From Dryocola sp. LX212 (GTDB lineage: Bacteria > Pseudomonadota > Gammaproteobacteria > Enterobacterales > Enterobacteriaceae): DNA of 64,000 nucleotides. Made by a program: the position numbers and the translations under genes. The notes below the pieces were generated by a model that was given only the letters and a program-made list of their open reading frames with translations, did no database searches and had not been told where the DNA came from. Location: NCBI GenBank assembly GCA_041504365.1, contig CP167917.1, forward strand, positions 3,410,001 to 3,474,000, written 5' to 3'. Of the stretch, positions 42,306-51,865 are shown in pieces. Numbering within the stretch: position 1 is the stretch's first letter; each line of letters opens with the position of its first letter.

Positions 42306-42952
42306 TACTGCGATTGAGTTCCTAAAGTCTGGTTTCCTGGCACCTGCACCGCAGCCTGCTGGGTTTGCGCCTGTTCAAACTGGAGCTGTTCAGAGTGTAA
42401 ACGGCGCTGCAATTCGTAATCCTGCAGCATAGCGTTGATACGACGGCGCTGTTCCTGAACCTGCTGCTGACCGGTACTGGCGGTGCTGTCAGAAGGCACG
42501 CCTAAACTGACCGGGCTTGCTCTACCCATCATAGGTAGGGTATTGAAAACCGGCGTTTCTGGCTGTGCAGCATTATCTGACTGACCGTTATAGTGCTGCA
42601 CCCCAACGATCACCGCAAGCGATACGCATGCGGCAACGCCCATTTGGGTGAGCTGGCTGGCCCATGGACGCACCTTTTGCCAGAACGGCATTTTCTGCCA
42701 TTGCTGAGGCAAAGGTTGCTGCTCCGAAATAATTGGCGTGACCTGACGCGCTGGTTCATTTTCAATCGCCGCCATAACTTTGGCAGAAATATCAAAATGA
42801 AGTAGCTCACTGGTATCTCCGCGCATGGTGTCGCGGATCAGGTGGTAGCTCTCCCAGCTTTGCTGCAACGACGCGTCTTTCGACAACGTACCCAGCAGCT
42901 CGCTATCCAGAGTCTCCCCATCCATTAAAGCGGAAAGCTGTTCTTTCTGCAT
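42305..42952 (-). CDS. rseA: RseA anti-sigma-E factor
   Basis: 215 aa. N-terminal cytoplasmic anti-sigma domain (MQKEQLSALMDGETLD...SWESYHLIRDTMRGD), one membrane span (about 102-118) and a Gln-rich periplasmic tail. Stepwise cleavage by DegS and RseP frees sigma-E. The periplasmic domain keeps the long glutamine-rich end seen in E. coli. It follows rpoE by 30 bp. Confidence 0.97.
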   Translation of the reverse strand: MQKEQLSALMDGETLDSELLGTLSKDASLQQSWESYHLIRDTMRGDTSELLHFDISAKVMAAIENEPARQVTPIISEQQPLPQQWQKMPFWQKVRPWASQLTQMGVAACVSLAVIVGVQHYNGQSDNAAQPETPVFNTLPMMGRASPVSLGVPSDSTASTGQQQVQEQRRRINAMLQDYELQRRLHSEQLQFEQAQTQQAAVQVPGNQTLGTQSQ

Positions 42953-42982
42953 CCTAAATACCCTTCCAGTAACCCGCTATCG

Positions 42983-43558
42983 TCAACGCCTGATAAGCGG
43001 TTGAACTTTATTATCAATAGCTTCCCGCGCGCGGAAAATACGAGATCGCACTGTACCTACCGGGCAATCCATGATGGCGGCTATCTCTTCATAGCTTAAA
43101 CCATCCAACTCCCGCAACGTGATTGCCATGCGTAAATCTTCGGGGAGCGACTCAATAGTACGGAAAACTATTTGTCTCAGTTCTTCAGACAACATTAAGT
43201 TCTCAGGGTTCGAAATTTCTTTCAGCGCACTGCCGCTTTCGAAGTTTTCAGCATCTATTGCATCCACATCGCTGGCTGGCGGTCGACGCCCCTGAGCAAC
43301 CAGATAATTTTTCGCGGTGTTGACCGCAATGCGGTACAGCCACGTGTAAAACGCGCTATCGCCACGGAAAGAATCCAGCGCGCGATAAGCTTTTATAAAA
43401 GATTCCTGTACCACATCCGGGACGTCCCCAGAGGGTACATAGCGGGAAACCAGACTCGCCACCTTATGCTGATAACGTATTACCAGCAAATTGAAGGACT
43501 TCTGATCTCCCTTCTGGACCCGTTCGACAAGGACCTGATCCGTTAACTGCTCGCTCAT
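42983..43558 (-). CDS. rpoE: RpoE, sigma-E (sigma-24)
   Basis: 191 aa from the ATG at 43558 (MSEQLTDQVLVERVQKGDQ). ECF sigma factor: region 2 VVQESFIKAYRALDSFRGDSAFYTWLYRIAVNTAKNYL (residues about 48-86) and region 4 HTH LDGLSYEEIAAIMDCPVGTVRSR. It directs the outer-membrane stress regulon. An in-frame GTG 51 bases upstream is not used in the family. A sigma-E promoter lies at 43640 and an overlapping leader frame at 43555. Confidence 0.98.
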   Translation of the reverse strand: MSEQLTDQVLVERVQKGDQKSFNLLVIRYQHKVASLVSRYVPSGDVPDVVQESFIKAYRALDSFRGDSAFYTWLYRIAVNTAKNYLVAQGRRPPASDVDAIDAENFESGSALKEISNPENLMLSEELRQIVFRTIESLPEDLRMAITLRELDGLSYEEIAAIMDCPVGTVRSRIFRAREAIDNKVQPLIRR

Positions 43559-43608
43559 CCGAGGTAATGTCTCCCCAAACCTAATTTCCACGCGTAATCG
43601 AAAAGCCA
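43555..43608 (-). other. RseD-like leader peptide frame overlapping rpoE
   Basis: In the frame offset from rpoE the codons before ATGA read WLFDYAWKLGLGRHYLG then stop, the TGA overlapping the rpoE start codon. As I remember it, E. coli has a nearly identical leader peptide end (RseD) whose translation couples to rpoE. The frame stays open back to 43668, but I find no ATG, GTG or TTG start in it, so I do not call a CDS. Confidence 0.4.
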
Positions 43609-43639
43609 CCCGAACTCTGAAGTATGAGCAAGTTCTGGG

Positions 43640-43667
43640 TTTGAGTGCCCGACCGGAGCAAAGTTCC
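43640..43667 (-). promoter_or_regulatory. Sigma-E-dependent autoregulatory promoter of rpoE
   Basis: Minus strand has -35 GGAACTT (43661-43667), 16 bases, then -10 TCAAA (43640-43644), fitting the sigma-E consensus. It lies about 80 bp before rpoE and would give positive autoregulation of the whole operon. Confidence 0.82.
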
Positions 43668-43895
43668 GTTACGCCTTTGTTTTTCTGTTCTGTTTTGCGA
43701 CTGATCTCTTCTTAATTATAAGTTCGGCTACGCAAAACGGTGACAATCGGTTATCTGAAAATCTTTTTTCAGTCGACTGCAGAGTATCGCACGAATAGCT
43801 ATTTTTCATCAGTAAATCTGTTACTAACGCCCCTTTTCACACATATTTTCATTTCTTTTCACGCTTCATTAGCTCTTCCTCTGTAATCCGCCACT

Positions 43896-43913
43896 TGTTT
43901 AGTTGAAATAACA
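43896..43913. promoter_or_regulatory. NadR-like box, distal
   Basis: TGTTTA-GTTGAA-ATAACA, one arm perfect and the other with two mismatches to the NadR dyad TGTTTA-N6-TAAACA. It lies 94 bp before nadB. The rest of the 431-bp rpoE-nadB spacer holds the two opposing promoters. Confidence 0.5.
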
Positions 43914-43969
43914 GAAGCGGAAAAAAAGCGTGTTGCCGCTGGCAGTGGGTGCTATGCTGGCCTGACCTT

Positions 43970-43987
43970 TGTTTAGTAAATTAAACA
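43970..43987 (+). promoter_or_regulatory. NadR box immediately before nadB
   Basis: TGTTTA-GTAAAT-TAAACA is a perfect NadR operator dyad ending two bases before the nadB ATG. When NAD is plentiful NadR would repress nadB here. A TATGCT -10-like element lies upstream near 43953. Confidence 0.85.
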
Positions 43988-43989
43988 CC

Positions 43990-45606
43990 ATGAAGACAAA
44001 TCCCGAACTTGCCTGTGATGTGCTGATCGTTGGTAGCGGTGCTGCTGGCCTCTCTCTGGCCTTACGCCTGGCGGAAAGCAGCAAAGTGATTGTCCTTAGT
44101 AAAGGGCCAATCAACGAAGGATCGACCTTATATGCTCAGGGCGGAATTGCCGCCGTATTTGATGAAACTGACAGCGTCGATTCACACGTTGAAGATACGC
44201 TTATCGCCGGCGCGGGAATCTGCGATCGCGGTGCCGTGGAGTTTGTTGCCAGCAATGCGCGTCACTGCGTGCAATGGTTGATCGATCAGGGCGTTCTGTT
44301 CGATACGGAAATCCAGGCGAATGGCTCTGAGAGCTATCATCTGACCCGCGAGGGCGGCCACAGCCACCGTCGTATTCTTCATGCCGCTGACGCCACGGGC
44401 AAAGAAGTCGAAACGACGCTTGTGGGTAAAGCCCTGAGCCATCCTAATATCCGGGTGATCGAACGCAGCAACGCCGTGGATTTGATTGTTTCAGATAAGA
44501 TAGGCCTGCCGGGCACCCGGCGCGTGGTCGGCGCATGGATCTGGAACCGCAATCGCGAAGAGGTTGAAACCTGCCGGGCGAAAGCCGTCGTTCTTGCAAC
44601 CGGCGGAGCTTCCAAAGTTTATCAATACACCACCAATCCTGACATCTCTTCAGGCGACGGTATCGCCATGGCGTGGCGTGCGGGATGCCGCGTTGCGAAT
44701 CTCGAATTTAATCAGTTCCACCCAACGGCGCTTTTCCATCCCCAGGCCCGTAACTTCCTGCTGACCGAAGCGCTGCGTGGCGAAGGGGCTTATCTCAAGC
44801 GCCCTGACGGCACCCGATTCATGCCTGACTTTGATGAACGCGGCGAGCTTGCCCCGCGCGATATCGTCGCCCGCGCAATCGATCATGAAATGAAGCGTCT
44901 TGGCGCGGACTGCATGTATCTGGATATCAGCCATAAGCCCGAAGAGTTCGTCCGCCACCATTTCCCGACCATTTACGAAAAGCTGCTGGGCCTGGGAATC
45001 GATCTGACGAAGGAACCCGTCCCCGTCGTGCCCGCCGCGCACTATACCTGCGGCGGCGTGATGATCGATGAGAACGGACGTACCGATGTAGACGGACTTT
45101 ATGCTATCGGTGAAGTCACCTATACCGGGTTGCATGGCGCAAACCGCATGGCGTCAAATTCCCTGCTGGAATGTCTGGTGTACGGCTGGTCTGCTGCAGA
45201 AGACATCATAAAGCGCATGCCTTTCGCACGGGAAACGAAATCGCTTCCGGAATGGGACGACAGCCGCGTGGATAACCCGGATGAGCAGGTCGTTATTCAG
45301 CATAACTGGCATGAGCTGCGCCTGTTTATGTGGGATTACGTGGGGATTGTCAGAACGACGCGTCGTCTTGAGCGCGCCCTGCGTCGCATCACTATGCTGC
45401 AACAAGAAATTGACGAGTATTACGCGAACTTCAGGGTGTCTAATAACCTGCTCGAACTGCGCAACCTGGTGCAGGTTGCTGAGCTGATTGTCCGCTGTGC
45501 AATGATGCGCAAAGAGAGCCGGGGTCTGCACTATACTCTGGACTATCCGGAGCTGGCGGAACACTCTGGACCGAGCATTCTCTCCCCGCTTTACATAAAC
45601 AAATAG
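43990..45606 (+). CDS. nadB: NadB L-aspartate oxidase
   Basis: 538 aa from the ATG at 43990 ([22 protein letters not shown]). FAD Rossmann motif [11 protein letters not shown], substrate-region [14 protein letters not shown] and FNQFHPTAL, and C-terminal helical domain. It oxidises aspartate to iminoaspartate, the first step of NAD synthesis. Divergent from rpoE; its end overlaps the convergent trmN6 gene by 16 bp. Confidence 0.97.
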   Translation: MKTNPELACDVLIVGSGAAGLSLALRLAESSKVIVLSKGPINEGSTLYAQGGIAAVFDETDSVDSHVEDTLIAGAGICDRGAVEFVASNARHCVQWLIDQGVLFDTEIQANGSESYHLTREGGHSHRRILHAADATGKEVETTLVGKALSHPNIRVIERSNAVDLIVSDKIGLPGTRRVVGAWIWNRNREEVETCRAKAVVLATGGASKVYQYTTNPDISSGDGIAMAWRAGCRVANLEFNQFHPTALFHPQARNFLLTEALRGEGAYLKRPDGTRFMPDFDERGELAPRDIVARAIDHEMKRLGADCMYLDISHKPEEFVRHHFPTIYEKLLGLGIDLTKEPVPVVPAAHYTCGGVMIDENGRTDVDGLYAIGEVTYTGLHGANRMASNSLLECLVYGWSAAEDIIKRMPFARETKSLPEWDDSRVDNPDEQVVIQHNWHELRLFMWDYVGIVRTTRRLERALRRITMLQQEIDEYYANFRVSNNLLELRNLVQVAELIVRCAMMRKESRGLHYTLDYPELAEHSGPSILSPLYINK

Positions 45607-46328
45607 AAATCCTGGGTCAGACCACAGTAACCTTCTGACCAGTTCTGGTCTGGCCCACGGATAACCAGCCGCTCGGTGAAATACTCCCCGTCCGTCGGCG
45701 AAAGCGCCAGCATCACCCGATGCGGCAGGCGCGTTTCGTTATCTGCCACATCCGCGCGGTAACGCACAAACCAGCCCTGGCTTTTTGCCTGCTCGCTGAA
45801 TGCTGTTCCCGCCGTCTCCGGCATGATCACACAGAAAAAACCGTCTTCGGTAATTAACTGCGTGGCGCTGTTCAGTAACGCGCTATGATCCAGTGTGGTC
45901 GTATAACGCGCCTGAGCGCGTTCAGGCGATGCACAGGTGCTGCCCTGCTCAAAGAACGGTGGATTGCTGACGATTAAGTTGTAGCGCTGGGACGCCTGCT
46001 GCGCCCACTCGCGAATATCTGCACAATGTACGTTAATACGGGATGCCCAGGGGCAGGTGCTGGCATTTTCCGCGGCCTGTTCTGCGGCGACAGGATCGAG
46101 TTCCACCGCATCGATGGGCACATCATCTCCGGTACGCTGTGCAAGCATCAGAGCCAGCAGGCCGCTGCCCGTACCGATATCCAATACACTCTTAACATTG
46201 GCGACCGGCGCCCACGCGCCCAGCAACGTACCGTCGGTACCGACTTTCATGGCACAGCGATCGTGTGCGATAAAAAACTGTTTGAATGTGAATCCATCAC
46301 GACGCAAATTCGCTTTCTGCCTGGACAT
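45591..46328 (-). CDS. trmN: TrmN6, tRNA1(Val) A37 N6-methyltransferase
   Basis: 245 aa from the ATG at 46328 ([19 protein letters not shown]), with AGGG upstream. Class I methyltransferase: SAM motif [14 protein letters not shown] and catalytic NPPF (NPPY in E. coli). It methylates N6 of A37 in tRNA-Val. E. coli name yfiC. Convergent with nadB and divergent from srmB. Confidence 0.93.
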   Translation of the reverse strand: MSRQKANLRRDGFTFKQFFIAHDRCAMKVGTDGTLLGAWAPVANVKSVLDIGTGSGLLALMLAQRTGDDVPIDAVELDPVAAEQAAENASTCPWASRINVHCADIREWAQQASQRYNLIVSNPPFFEQGSTCASPERAQARYTTTLDHSALLNSATQLITEDGFFCVIMPETAGTAFSEQAKSQGWFVRYRADVADNETRLPHRVMLALSPTDGEYFTERLVIRGPDQNWSEGYCGLTQDFYLFM

Positions 46329-46461
46329 CTTTTTAACCCTGTAAAGAAACCGCAGTAGCATAAGGCAAAGCAGGGGCCAGGAAAAGCATCACGTTGACAC
46401 ACTAACAGATGAAGATCGCAGCCATAACGTCTATAATCGGCGCCCCACATAGAGGTAGAAC

Positions 46462-47784
46462 ATGACTGTAAGCACTTTTTCCGAACTCGAACTAGACGAA
46501 AGCCTTTTGAATGCACTTCAGGACAAAGGCTTTACTCGACCGACAGCTATTCAGGCTGCCGCCATTCCTCCTGCGCTTGAGGGGCGTGACGTTCTGGGTT
46601 CCGCGCCAACAGGTACCGGCAAAACAGCCGCCTATCTGCTGCCAGTGCTGCAGCATCTGATCGACTTCCCCCGCAAGAAATCAGGCCCGCCGCGCATTTT
46701 GATCGTTACGCCAACCCGTGAGCTGGCGGTGCAGGTAGCGGAACATGCCCGTGAACTGGCGAAGCATACCCATCTGGATATCGCTACTATCACCGGCGGC
46801 GTGGCCTATATGAACCACGCTGAAGTTTTCAGTGAAAACCAGGATATCGTGGTCGCGACTACCGGACGCCTGCTGCAGTACATCAAAGAAGAAAACTTTG
46901 ACTGCCGCGCGGTAGAAACGCTGATTCTTGATGAAGCCGACCGTATGCTGGATTTAGGTTTCGCGCAGGATATCGAAACCATCGCCGCAGAAACCCGCTG
47001 GCGCAAACAGACCATGCTCTTCTCAGCCACGCTGGAAGGCAATGCGGTTAAAGATTTTGCCGAACGTCTGCTGGAAGATCCTGTAGAAGTTTCAGCAACC
47101 TCGTCCACGCGTGAACGCAAGAAAATTCACCAGTGGTACTACCGTGCTGATGATATTGAGCATAAAACCGCCCTGCTGGTAAATCTTCTTCAGCAGCCGG
47201 AAACCACCCGCTCTATCGTCTTTGTACGCAAGCGCGAGCGAGTGCATGAGCTGGTTGCCTGGCTACGCGAAGCGGGCATTAATACCTGCTATCTCGAAGG
47301 CGAGATGGTTCAGATGAAACGTACAGAAGCGATCAAACGCCTGACCGACGGGCGTGTAAACGTGCTGATTGCCACCGACGTTGCCGCACGCGGGATTGAT
47401 ATCCCTGAAGTAAGCCATGTCTTCAACTTTGATTTGCCTCGCACCGCAGATACCTACCTGCACCGCATTGGCCGTACTGGCCGTGCTGGCCTGAAGGGCA
47501 CGGCGATTTCTCTGGTTGAAGCGCACGACCATCTGCTGCTGGGTAAAATTACCCGCTACATGAAAGAACCGCTGAAATCACGAGTAATTGACGAGCTGCG
47601 TCCGAAAACGCGCGCGCCAAGCGAGAAGCTGACCGGCAAGCCTTCTAAGAAAGTGCTGGCTAAACGCGAAGAGAAGAAGAAGGACGAGAAAGAAAAACCG
47701 CGCGTGAAGGTACGCCATCGCGATAAGAAAAACGTGGGTAAGCGCCGTAAACCTAGCACGGCGAAAACTGACTCAGCTGAATAA
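46462..47784 (+). CDS. srmB: SrmB DEAD-box RNA helicase
   Basis: 440 aa. Helicase motifs in order: Q motif (TRPTAIQAAAIP), I APTGTGKTA, Ia PTRELAVQ, II LDEADRML, III FSATL, V ATDVAARGIDIP, VI HRIGRTGRAG. A lysine/arginine-rich tail (from about 385) helps bind RNA. It assists early 50S ribosome assembly. Single gene with a strong terminator at 47804. Confidence 0.97.
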   Translation: MTVSTFSELELDESLLNALQDKGFTRPTAIQAAAIPPALEGRDVLGSAPTGTGKTAAYLLPVLQHLIDFPRKKSGPPRILIVTPTRELAVQVAEHARELAKHTHLDIATITGGVAYMNHAEVFSENQDIVVATTGRLLQYIKEENFDCRAVETLILDEADRMLDLGFAQDIETIAAETRWRKQTMLFSATLEGNAVKDFAERLLEDPVEVSATSSTRERKKIHQWYYRADDIEHKTALLVNLLQQPETTRSIVFVRKRERVHELVAWLREAGINTCYLEGEMVQMKRTEAIKRLTDGRVNVLIATDVAARGIDIPEVSHVFNFDLPRTADTYLHRIGRTGRAGLKGTAISLVEAHDHLLLGKITRYMKEPLKSRVIDELRPKTRAPSEKLTGKPSKKVLAKREEKKKDEKEKPRVKVRHRDKKNVGKRRKPSTAKTDSAE

Positions 47785-47803
47785 TTCATCAGCGTGACAA
47801 TAA

Positions 47804-47829
47804 ACCGTCTCTCCGGAGGCGGTTTTTTT
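47804..47829 (+). terminator. srmB intrinsic terminator
   Basis: Stem ACCGTCTC/GAGGCGGT (one G-T pair) with TCCG loop followed by seven T residues, 20 bp after the srmB stop. Confidence 0.9.
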
Positions 47830-47880
47830 ATACCTTTATACGCACTTATATCGCTTTCGACCGCTGGCAGTAACGAAGCA

Positions 47881-47911
47881 ATAAAAAAGCCGGCTCATTG
47901 CTGAGCCGGCT
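47881..47911 (-). terminator. grcA intrinsic terminator
   Basis: Ten-base arms AGCCGGCTCA/TGAGCCGGCT with a four-base loop, followed on the minus strand by a T-run (plus-strand AAAAAA at 47883-47888), 18 bp after the grcA stop. Confidence 0.9.
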
Positions 47912-47929
47912 TTTGCAGCTAATTAGCTA

Positions 47930-48313
47930 TTACAGACTTTCGGTGAAAGTACGAGCAATAACGTCACGCTGCTGTTCTGGAGTCAGTGAGTTGAAACGCA
48001 CCGCGTAGCCAGAAACGCGGATTGTCAGCTGCGGATACTTTTCCGGATGCTCAACGGCGTCCATCAGCGTTTCACGACGCAGCACGTTCACGTTCAGGTG
48101 CTGACCACCTTCCACACGAACTTCTGGCTTCACTTCCATTGGAATTTCACGGTATTCAAACTGACCCAGTTTGTTTACGGCTACTACTTCATCTTCTGCA
48201 AAGCCTGCTTTCGCACAAACACAACGTGCTTCGCCTTTCTCGCTGTCCAGCAGCCAGAAAGAGTTCAGAAGTTCGTCGTTTGCTGCTTTAGTAATCTGGA
48301 TACCAGTAATCAT
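47930..48313 (-). CDS. grcA: GrcA autonomous glycyl radical cofactor
   Basis: 127 aa, equal to E. coli YfiD. It resembles the C-terminal end of pyruvate formate-lyase, with radical-bearing Gly102 in [14 protein letters not shown]. It replaces the oxygen-damaged end of PflB so that the enzyme works again. Two FNR boxes 53 bp apart lie upstream, explaining anaerobic and microaerobic control. Confidence 0.97.
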   Translation of the reverse strand: MITGIQITKAANDELLNSFWLLDSEKGEARCVCAKAGFAEDEVVAVNKLGQFEYREIPMEVKPEVRVEGGQHLNVNVLRRETLMDAVEHPEKYPQLTIRVSGYAVRFNSLTPEQQRDVIARTFTESL

Positions 48314-48416
48314 TTTATGTCTCCCTATGGGTAATTTTTTTGGGCCACACTCTGGCTCATTGGTAAAACCTTTGTTGCCTTGCTGATCTATATACCAGTC
48401 GCACCACCGGTAAACA

Positions 48417-48430
48417 TTGATTTAAATCAA
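48417..48430 (-). promoter_or_regulatory. FNR box proximal to grcA
   Basis: TTGAT-TTAA-ATCAA is a perfect FNR dyad. From its centre at 48423.5, the E. coli spacing of -40.5 predicts a grcA start near 48383, and a TATATA -10-like element lies at about 48390. Confidence 0.88.
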
Positions 48431-48469
48431 TAAAGCCCATGTGGTAATTGTGGGTATGATAGCATTTAT

Positions 48470-48483
48470 TTGTTTTACATCAA
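48470..48483 (-). promoter_or_regulatory. Second, upstream FNR box of grcA
   Basis: TTGTT-TTAC-ATCAA matches the FNR dyad at 9 of 10 positions and is centred exactly 53 bp from the proximal box. In E. coli two FNR sites at -40.5 and -93.5 make yfiD expression highest under low oxygen. Confidence 0.78.
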
Positions 48484-48622
48484 CTTAGGCAGGCCCAATC
48501 AAATTAAAAAAAATGTAAATTTTCAAATTTTTTTAGGGCCACCCCAATTCTCTGAGCAACAGATTTTGCTATGCAGAAAGAAGAAGTTAAGCTATCGCCA
48601 TGACAATTCGCAGGAGAGCGAG

Positions 48623-49303
48623 ATGACCGCTTCACTCACATGGCACGACGTGCTGGCAGAAGAAAAGCAGCAGCCTTATTTCATTAATACGCTCAGCACC
48701 GTTGCGACTGAACGTGCTGCAGGCGTCACCGTCTACCCGCCGCAGAAAGATGTCTTTAATGCCTTTCGCTTTACCGAGCTTGGGGATGTCAAAGTCGTGA
48801 TCCTAGGGCAGGATCCCTATCACGGCCCGAATCAGGCGCACGGCCTGTCGTTTTCCGTGCTGCCGGGCGTAGCCGTTCCCCCTTCGCTGAGCAATATGTA
48901 TAAAGAGCTGCAGAACAATTTCCCGGATTTCGTGCGTCCAGACCACGGTTATCTCGAGAGCTGGGCGCGCCAGGGCGTACTTTTACTAAACACGGTTTTA
49001 ACCGTTGAGGCAGGGAAAGCACATTCTCACGCTAAGCTGGGCTGGGAGACTTTCACCGACAAGGTGATCGCGCTGATCAATCACCATTGCGAAGGCGTGG
49101 TCTTTTTACTGTGGGGATCTCACGCGCAGAAAAAGGGCAGCATTATCGATCGCAATCGCCACCATGTGCTGCAGGCCCCTCACCCCTCCCCGCTTTCAGC
49201 ACACCGGGGTTTTTTGGGCTGTGGACATTTCGCAAAAACTAATGATTATTTGATTAGTCGGGGGCTGCCGCCAATAGACTGGACGCCGAAGCTACCGGAA
49301 TAG
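48623..49303 (+). CDS. ung: Ung uracil-DNA glycosylase
   Basis: 226 aa from the ATG at 48623 ([20 protein letters not shown]), with CAGGAG upstream; the frame is open further 5' but not family-like. Catalytic Asp64 and the water-activating loop [13 protein letters not shown], and His in the [10 protein letters not shown] loop. It removes uracil from DNA. It ends about three residues shorter than E. coli Ung and shares a terminator with yfiF. Confidence 0.97.
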   Translation: MTASLTWHDVLAEEKQQPYFINTLSTVATERAAGVTVYPPQKDVFNAFRFTELGDVKVVILGQDPYHGPNQAHGLSFSVLPGVAVPPSLSNMYKELQNNFPDFVRPDHGYLESWARQGVLLLNTVLTVEAGKAHSHAKLGWETFTDKVIALINHHCEGVVFLLWGSHAQKKGSIIDRNRHHVLQAPHPSPLSAHRGFLGCGHFAKTNDYLISRGLPPIDWTPKLPE

Positions 49304-49310
49304 CAGATAC

Positions 49311-49337
49311 AAAAAAGCCAGCTTGCGCTGGCTTTTT
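49311..49337. terminator. Bidirectional terminator between ung and yfiF
   Basis: AAAAAGCCAGC/GCTGGCTTTTT with TTGC loop: perfect arms with an A-run and T-run, so it works in both directions for convergent ung and yfiF. Confidence 0.92.
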
Positions 49338-49359
49338 GAGTTCTGAATCTTAAGCGTTC

Positions 49360-50424
49360 TTACGCTTTGTTCTGACGCCACCACTCACCCAGCAGTACGC
49401 CGGTTGCTACGGACACGTTCAGACTTTCAACGTTGCCCGTACCGTCGATGGCAATGCTCATATCAGCATTATCGAAAGTCGCTTCCGTTACGCCTTCGCG
49501 TTCCTGACCCAGCACCAGCACCATTTTCTTCGGCAGCTCTGCTTTGAACAGCGGAGTGCCTTTGTGGCTGGAGGTGGTTACGATGGCGTAACCTGCTTTG
49601 CGGAACTGCTCGAGGCCGTCGGTGAATGTATCACCGCTGATTGCCTGAACGTGCTCAGCGCCACCTTCTGCGGTACGAACTGCCGCACCGGATTCCAGCA
49701 GCGAAGCGTCCTGAACTAACAGACCTTTCACGCCGAAATGCGCACAACTACGCATGATACCGCCGAGGTTATGCGGGTTGCCGACGTCTTCCAGGGCCAG
49801 AACACAATCGTCCTCACCCGCTTTAGACAGCCAGCTCTGTACGCTAATCCCGCTGCGTTTTTTGATCAGGAAGCAAACACCGCCGTGGTGCTCCGTACCT
49901 GATGCCTTGGTCAGCTCCGCATCGTCTACCACGTGGTAGGCTTTACGGTTAGCTGCCATCCAGCGCAATGCTTCCTTAAAGCGAGGCGTTACGCCCTGGA
50001 TAAACCAGGCGCGTACGATGCAGTCTGGCCGGCTCTGGAACAGAGCCTGACAAGCATTTTCCCCGTAAACACGCGTTTCTTCCGCGCGCTGACGGCGGAT
50101 AACTTCAGGGTCTACAAAGCTCTTACCGCTGATACCACCGTGATCGGGCGTAGTAGACTCTTCCACTGCACGAGGTGCTCGGGAAACAGTGCGCCATGGT
50201 GAATCACCACGGTCATCACGATCGTCACTTCGACTCCGCTCGCGCCCGGCGCCAGGTTTATCATCGCGACGTGGACGGCGACCGCCCTCTGCGCGTGACG
50301 GAGCTGTCGCACGCCCACCACCTTTACCAGTACGCGGGTTTTGGCTGCGTTTTTCGCTGTCATCGTCACTGCGGACATACATCACTTTGACCTTGCCGCT
50401 TTTACCTTTTAAATCGTCGTTCAT
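49360..50424 (-). CDS. yfiF: YfiF, SpoU-family RNA 2'-O-methyltransferase
   Basis: 354 aa from the ATG at 50424 ([22 protein letters not shown]). A charged, disordered N-terminus (about 1-95, rich in R, D, G) precedes a substrate-binding domain and a SpoU/TrmH SPOUT domain with [30 protein letters not shown] and [18 protein letters not shown] target not established. The N-terminal region is longer than in E. coli by several residues. Confidence 0.92.
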   Translation of the reverse strand: MNDDLKGKSGKVKVMYVRSDDDSEKRSQNPRTGKGGGRATAPSRAEGGRRPRRDDKPGAGRERSRSDDRDDRGDSPWRTVSRAPRAVEESTTPDHGGISGKSFVDPEVIRRQRAEETRVYGENACQALFQSRPDCIVRAWFIQGVTPRFKEALRWMAANRKAYHVVDDAELTKASGTEHHGGVCFLIKKRSGISVQSWLSKAGEDDCVLALEDVGNPHNLGGIMRSCAHFGVKGLLVQDASLLESGAAVRTAEGGAEHVQAISGDTFTDGLEQFRKAGYAIVTTSSHKGTPLFKAELPKKMVLVLGQEREGVTEATFDNADMSIAIDGTGNVESLNVSVATGVLLGEWWRQNKA

Positions 50425-50499
50425 TCTTCTCTCCACCTGGCTGAGCGCGTGGCGCGCAGATTACCCGATGTGGCACCGCTTAGCCATTAACTTTGGTCA

Positions 50500-50567
50500 A
50501 AAGCTAATAACTATTGTACCCATCGAATAAATCGCTTTGTTGACAGCAGAATAATCACCGATACTCT
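50500..50567 (+). promoter_or_regulatory. trxC promoter with tandem OxyR half-sites
   Basis: The first element (50500-50514) read on the minus strand is ATAGTTATTAGCTTT, 8 of 9 fixed positions of the OxyR motif; a weaker second element (50522-50536) follows after the standard seven-base gap. They abut -35 TTGACA (50540-50545); -10 TACTCT (50562-50567) follows after 16 bases. trxC is a known OxyR target. Confidence 0.65.
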
Positions 50568-50634
50568 TTAACATCTCAGAAACATCATCGGTTATCCCAC
50601 CGAGAATCTGGCCAAATATCTTTAGAGGTTAGCT

Positions 50635-51054
50635 ATGAATACCGTTTGTGCCGCCTGTCAGGCGATAAATCGCCTCCCTGACGACCGTATTGACGATGGT
50701 GCTAAATGTGGCCGCTGCGGCCATGAGCTGTTTGATGGTGAAGTGATCAACGCCACCAGCGAGACGCTGGATAAGCTGCTGCAGGACGATCTGCCTGTTG
50801 TCGTCGACTTCTGGGCTCCGTGGTGTGGCCCGTGCGTTAATTTCGCGCCAATTTTTGAAGACGTAGCCGAAGAACGCAGCGGAAAAGTCCGCTTCGTTAA
50901 GGTTAACACAGAAGCCGAACCTGCTTTGAGCGCCCGCTTCCGCATTCGCAGTATTCCAACCATTATGATTTTCAGGAAAGGCGAAATGGTGGATATGCTC
51001 AACGGCGCCATGCCAAAAGGTCCGTTTGACGGCTGGCTGAACGAAAATCTCTGA
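50635..51054 (+). CDS. trxC: TrxC thioredoxin 2
   Basis: 139 aa. An N-terminal zinc domain with Cys5, Cys8, Cys25 and Cys28 precedes the thioredoxin fold with active site W63-C64-G65-P66-C67. It reduces disulfides during oxidative stress using thioredoxin reductase. An OxyR-type promoter is visible upstream; hairpin terminator after it. Confidence 0.97.
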   Translation: MNTVCAACQAINRLPDDRIDDGAKCGRCGHELFDGEVINATSETLDKLLQDDLPVVVDFWAPWCGPCVNFAPIFEDVAEERSGKVRFVKVNTEAEPALSARFRIRSIPTIMIFRKGEMVDMLNGAMPKGPFDGWLNENL

Positions 51055-51063
51055 CTTTCCTGC

Positions 51064-51086
51064 CGGGGCACTATTCCAGTGCCCCG
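51064..51086 (+). terminator. Hairpin after trxC
   Basis: Perfect nine-base arms CGGGGCACT/AGTGCCCCG with ATTCC loop, ten bases after the stop. Only a mixed CTCTCTTA follows, so termination may be partial and tapT may share the message. Confidence 0.65.
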
Positions 51087-51131
51087 CTCTCTTATCTACG
51101 TTAGAATAGCGTTTTTGCTCCCGTATCCCTG

Positions 51132-51833
51132 ATGACCGATAACGCAGTCCTTCGTCTTCGCGCTGAACGCCTGGCGCGCGCAACCCGACCTTTTCTTGCC
51201 CGTGGTAACCGCGTACGGCGCTGCCAGCGCTGCTTATTGCCGTTGAAAACTTGCCTGTGCGACTCGTTGCGGCCTCAGTCCGCCCGCAGCCGCTTCTGTC
51301 TGGTCATGTTCGATACCGAGCCAATGAAGCCGAGCAACACCGGGCGTTTGATTGCCGATATCCTGCCGGATACCGAAGCATTTCAGTGGTCCCGTACCGA
51401 GCCACCACAGGCGATGCTGGATCTGGTCGCCAGTCCTGATTATCAGCCTATGGTTGTTTTTCCTGCCTCTTATGCCGATGCGGGCAGAACCGTGCTAACC
51501 GCACCGCCGCTGACCGGCAAGCCACCGCTGTTTATTATGCTGGATGGAACCTGGACGGAAGCACGCAAAATGTTCCGCAAAAGCCCCTGGCTTGACGAGC
51601 TGCCTGTTATTTCAGTTGATCTGAGCATTTCTTCGGCCTATCGCCTGCGTGTAGCTCACGCTGAAGGCCAATATTGCACGGCCGAAGTCGCCGCCGCCCT
51701 GCTCGAACAGGCGGGAGATGTCCAGGCTTCAGCAGGTTTGACGGAACATTTCACGCTTTTCCGTGAACGCTATCTTGCGGGTAAACCTCATCATCAGGGC
51801 AGCGTCACAGCAGCGGAGCCAGAAAGCGTTTAA
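51132..51833 (+). CDS. tapT: TapT tRNA-uridine aminocarboxypropyltransferase
   Basis: 233 aa DTW-domain protein. Zinc cysteines in RRCQRCLLPLKTCLCDSL, the motif FDTEPMKPSNTGRLI and the DTW-type DGTWTEARKMF are clear. It adds the acp group from SAM to U47 of tRNA (acp3U47), giving heat tolerance in E. coli (old name yfiP). It is 32 bp before patZ on the same strand. Confidence 0.92.
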   Translation: MTDNAVLRLRAERLARATRPFLARGNRVRRCQRCLLPLKTCLCDSLRPQSARSRFCLVMFDTEPMKPSNTGRLIADILPDTEAFQWSRTEPPQAMLDLVASPDYQPMVVFPASYADAGRTVLTAPPLTGKPPLFIMLDGTWTEARKMFRKSPWLDELPVISVDLSISSAYRLRVAHAEGQYCTAEVAAALLEQAGDVQASAGLTEHFTLFRERYLAGKPHHQGSVTAAEPESV

Positions 51834-51865
51834 ACTCACGTAGATATTTCTCAGGAGAGAGAGCA

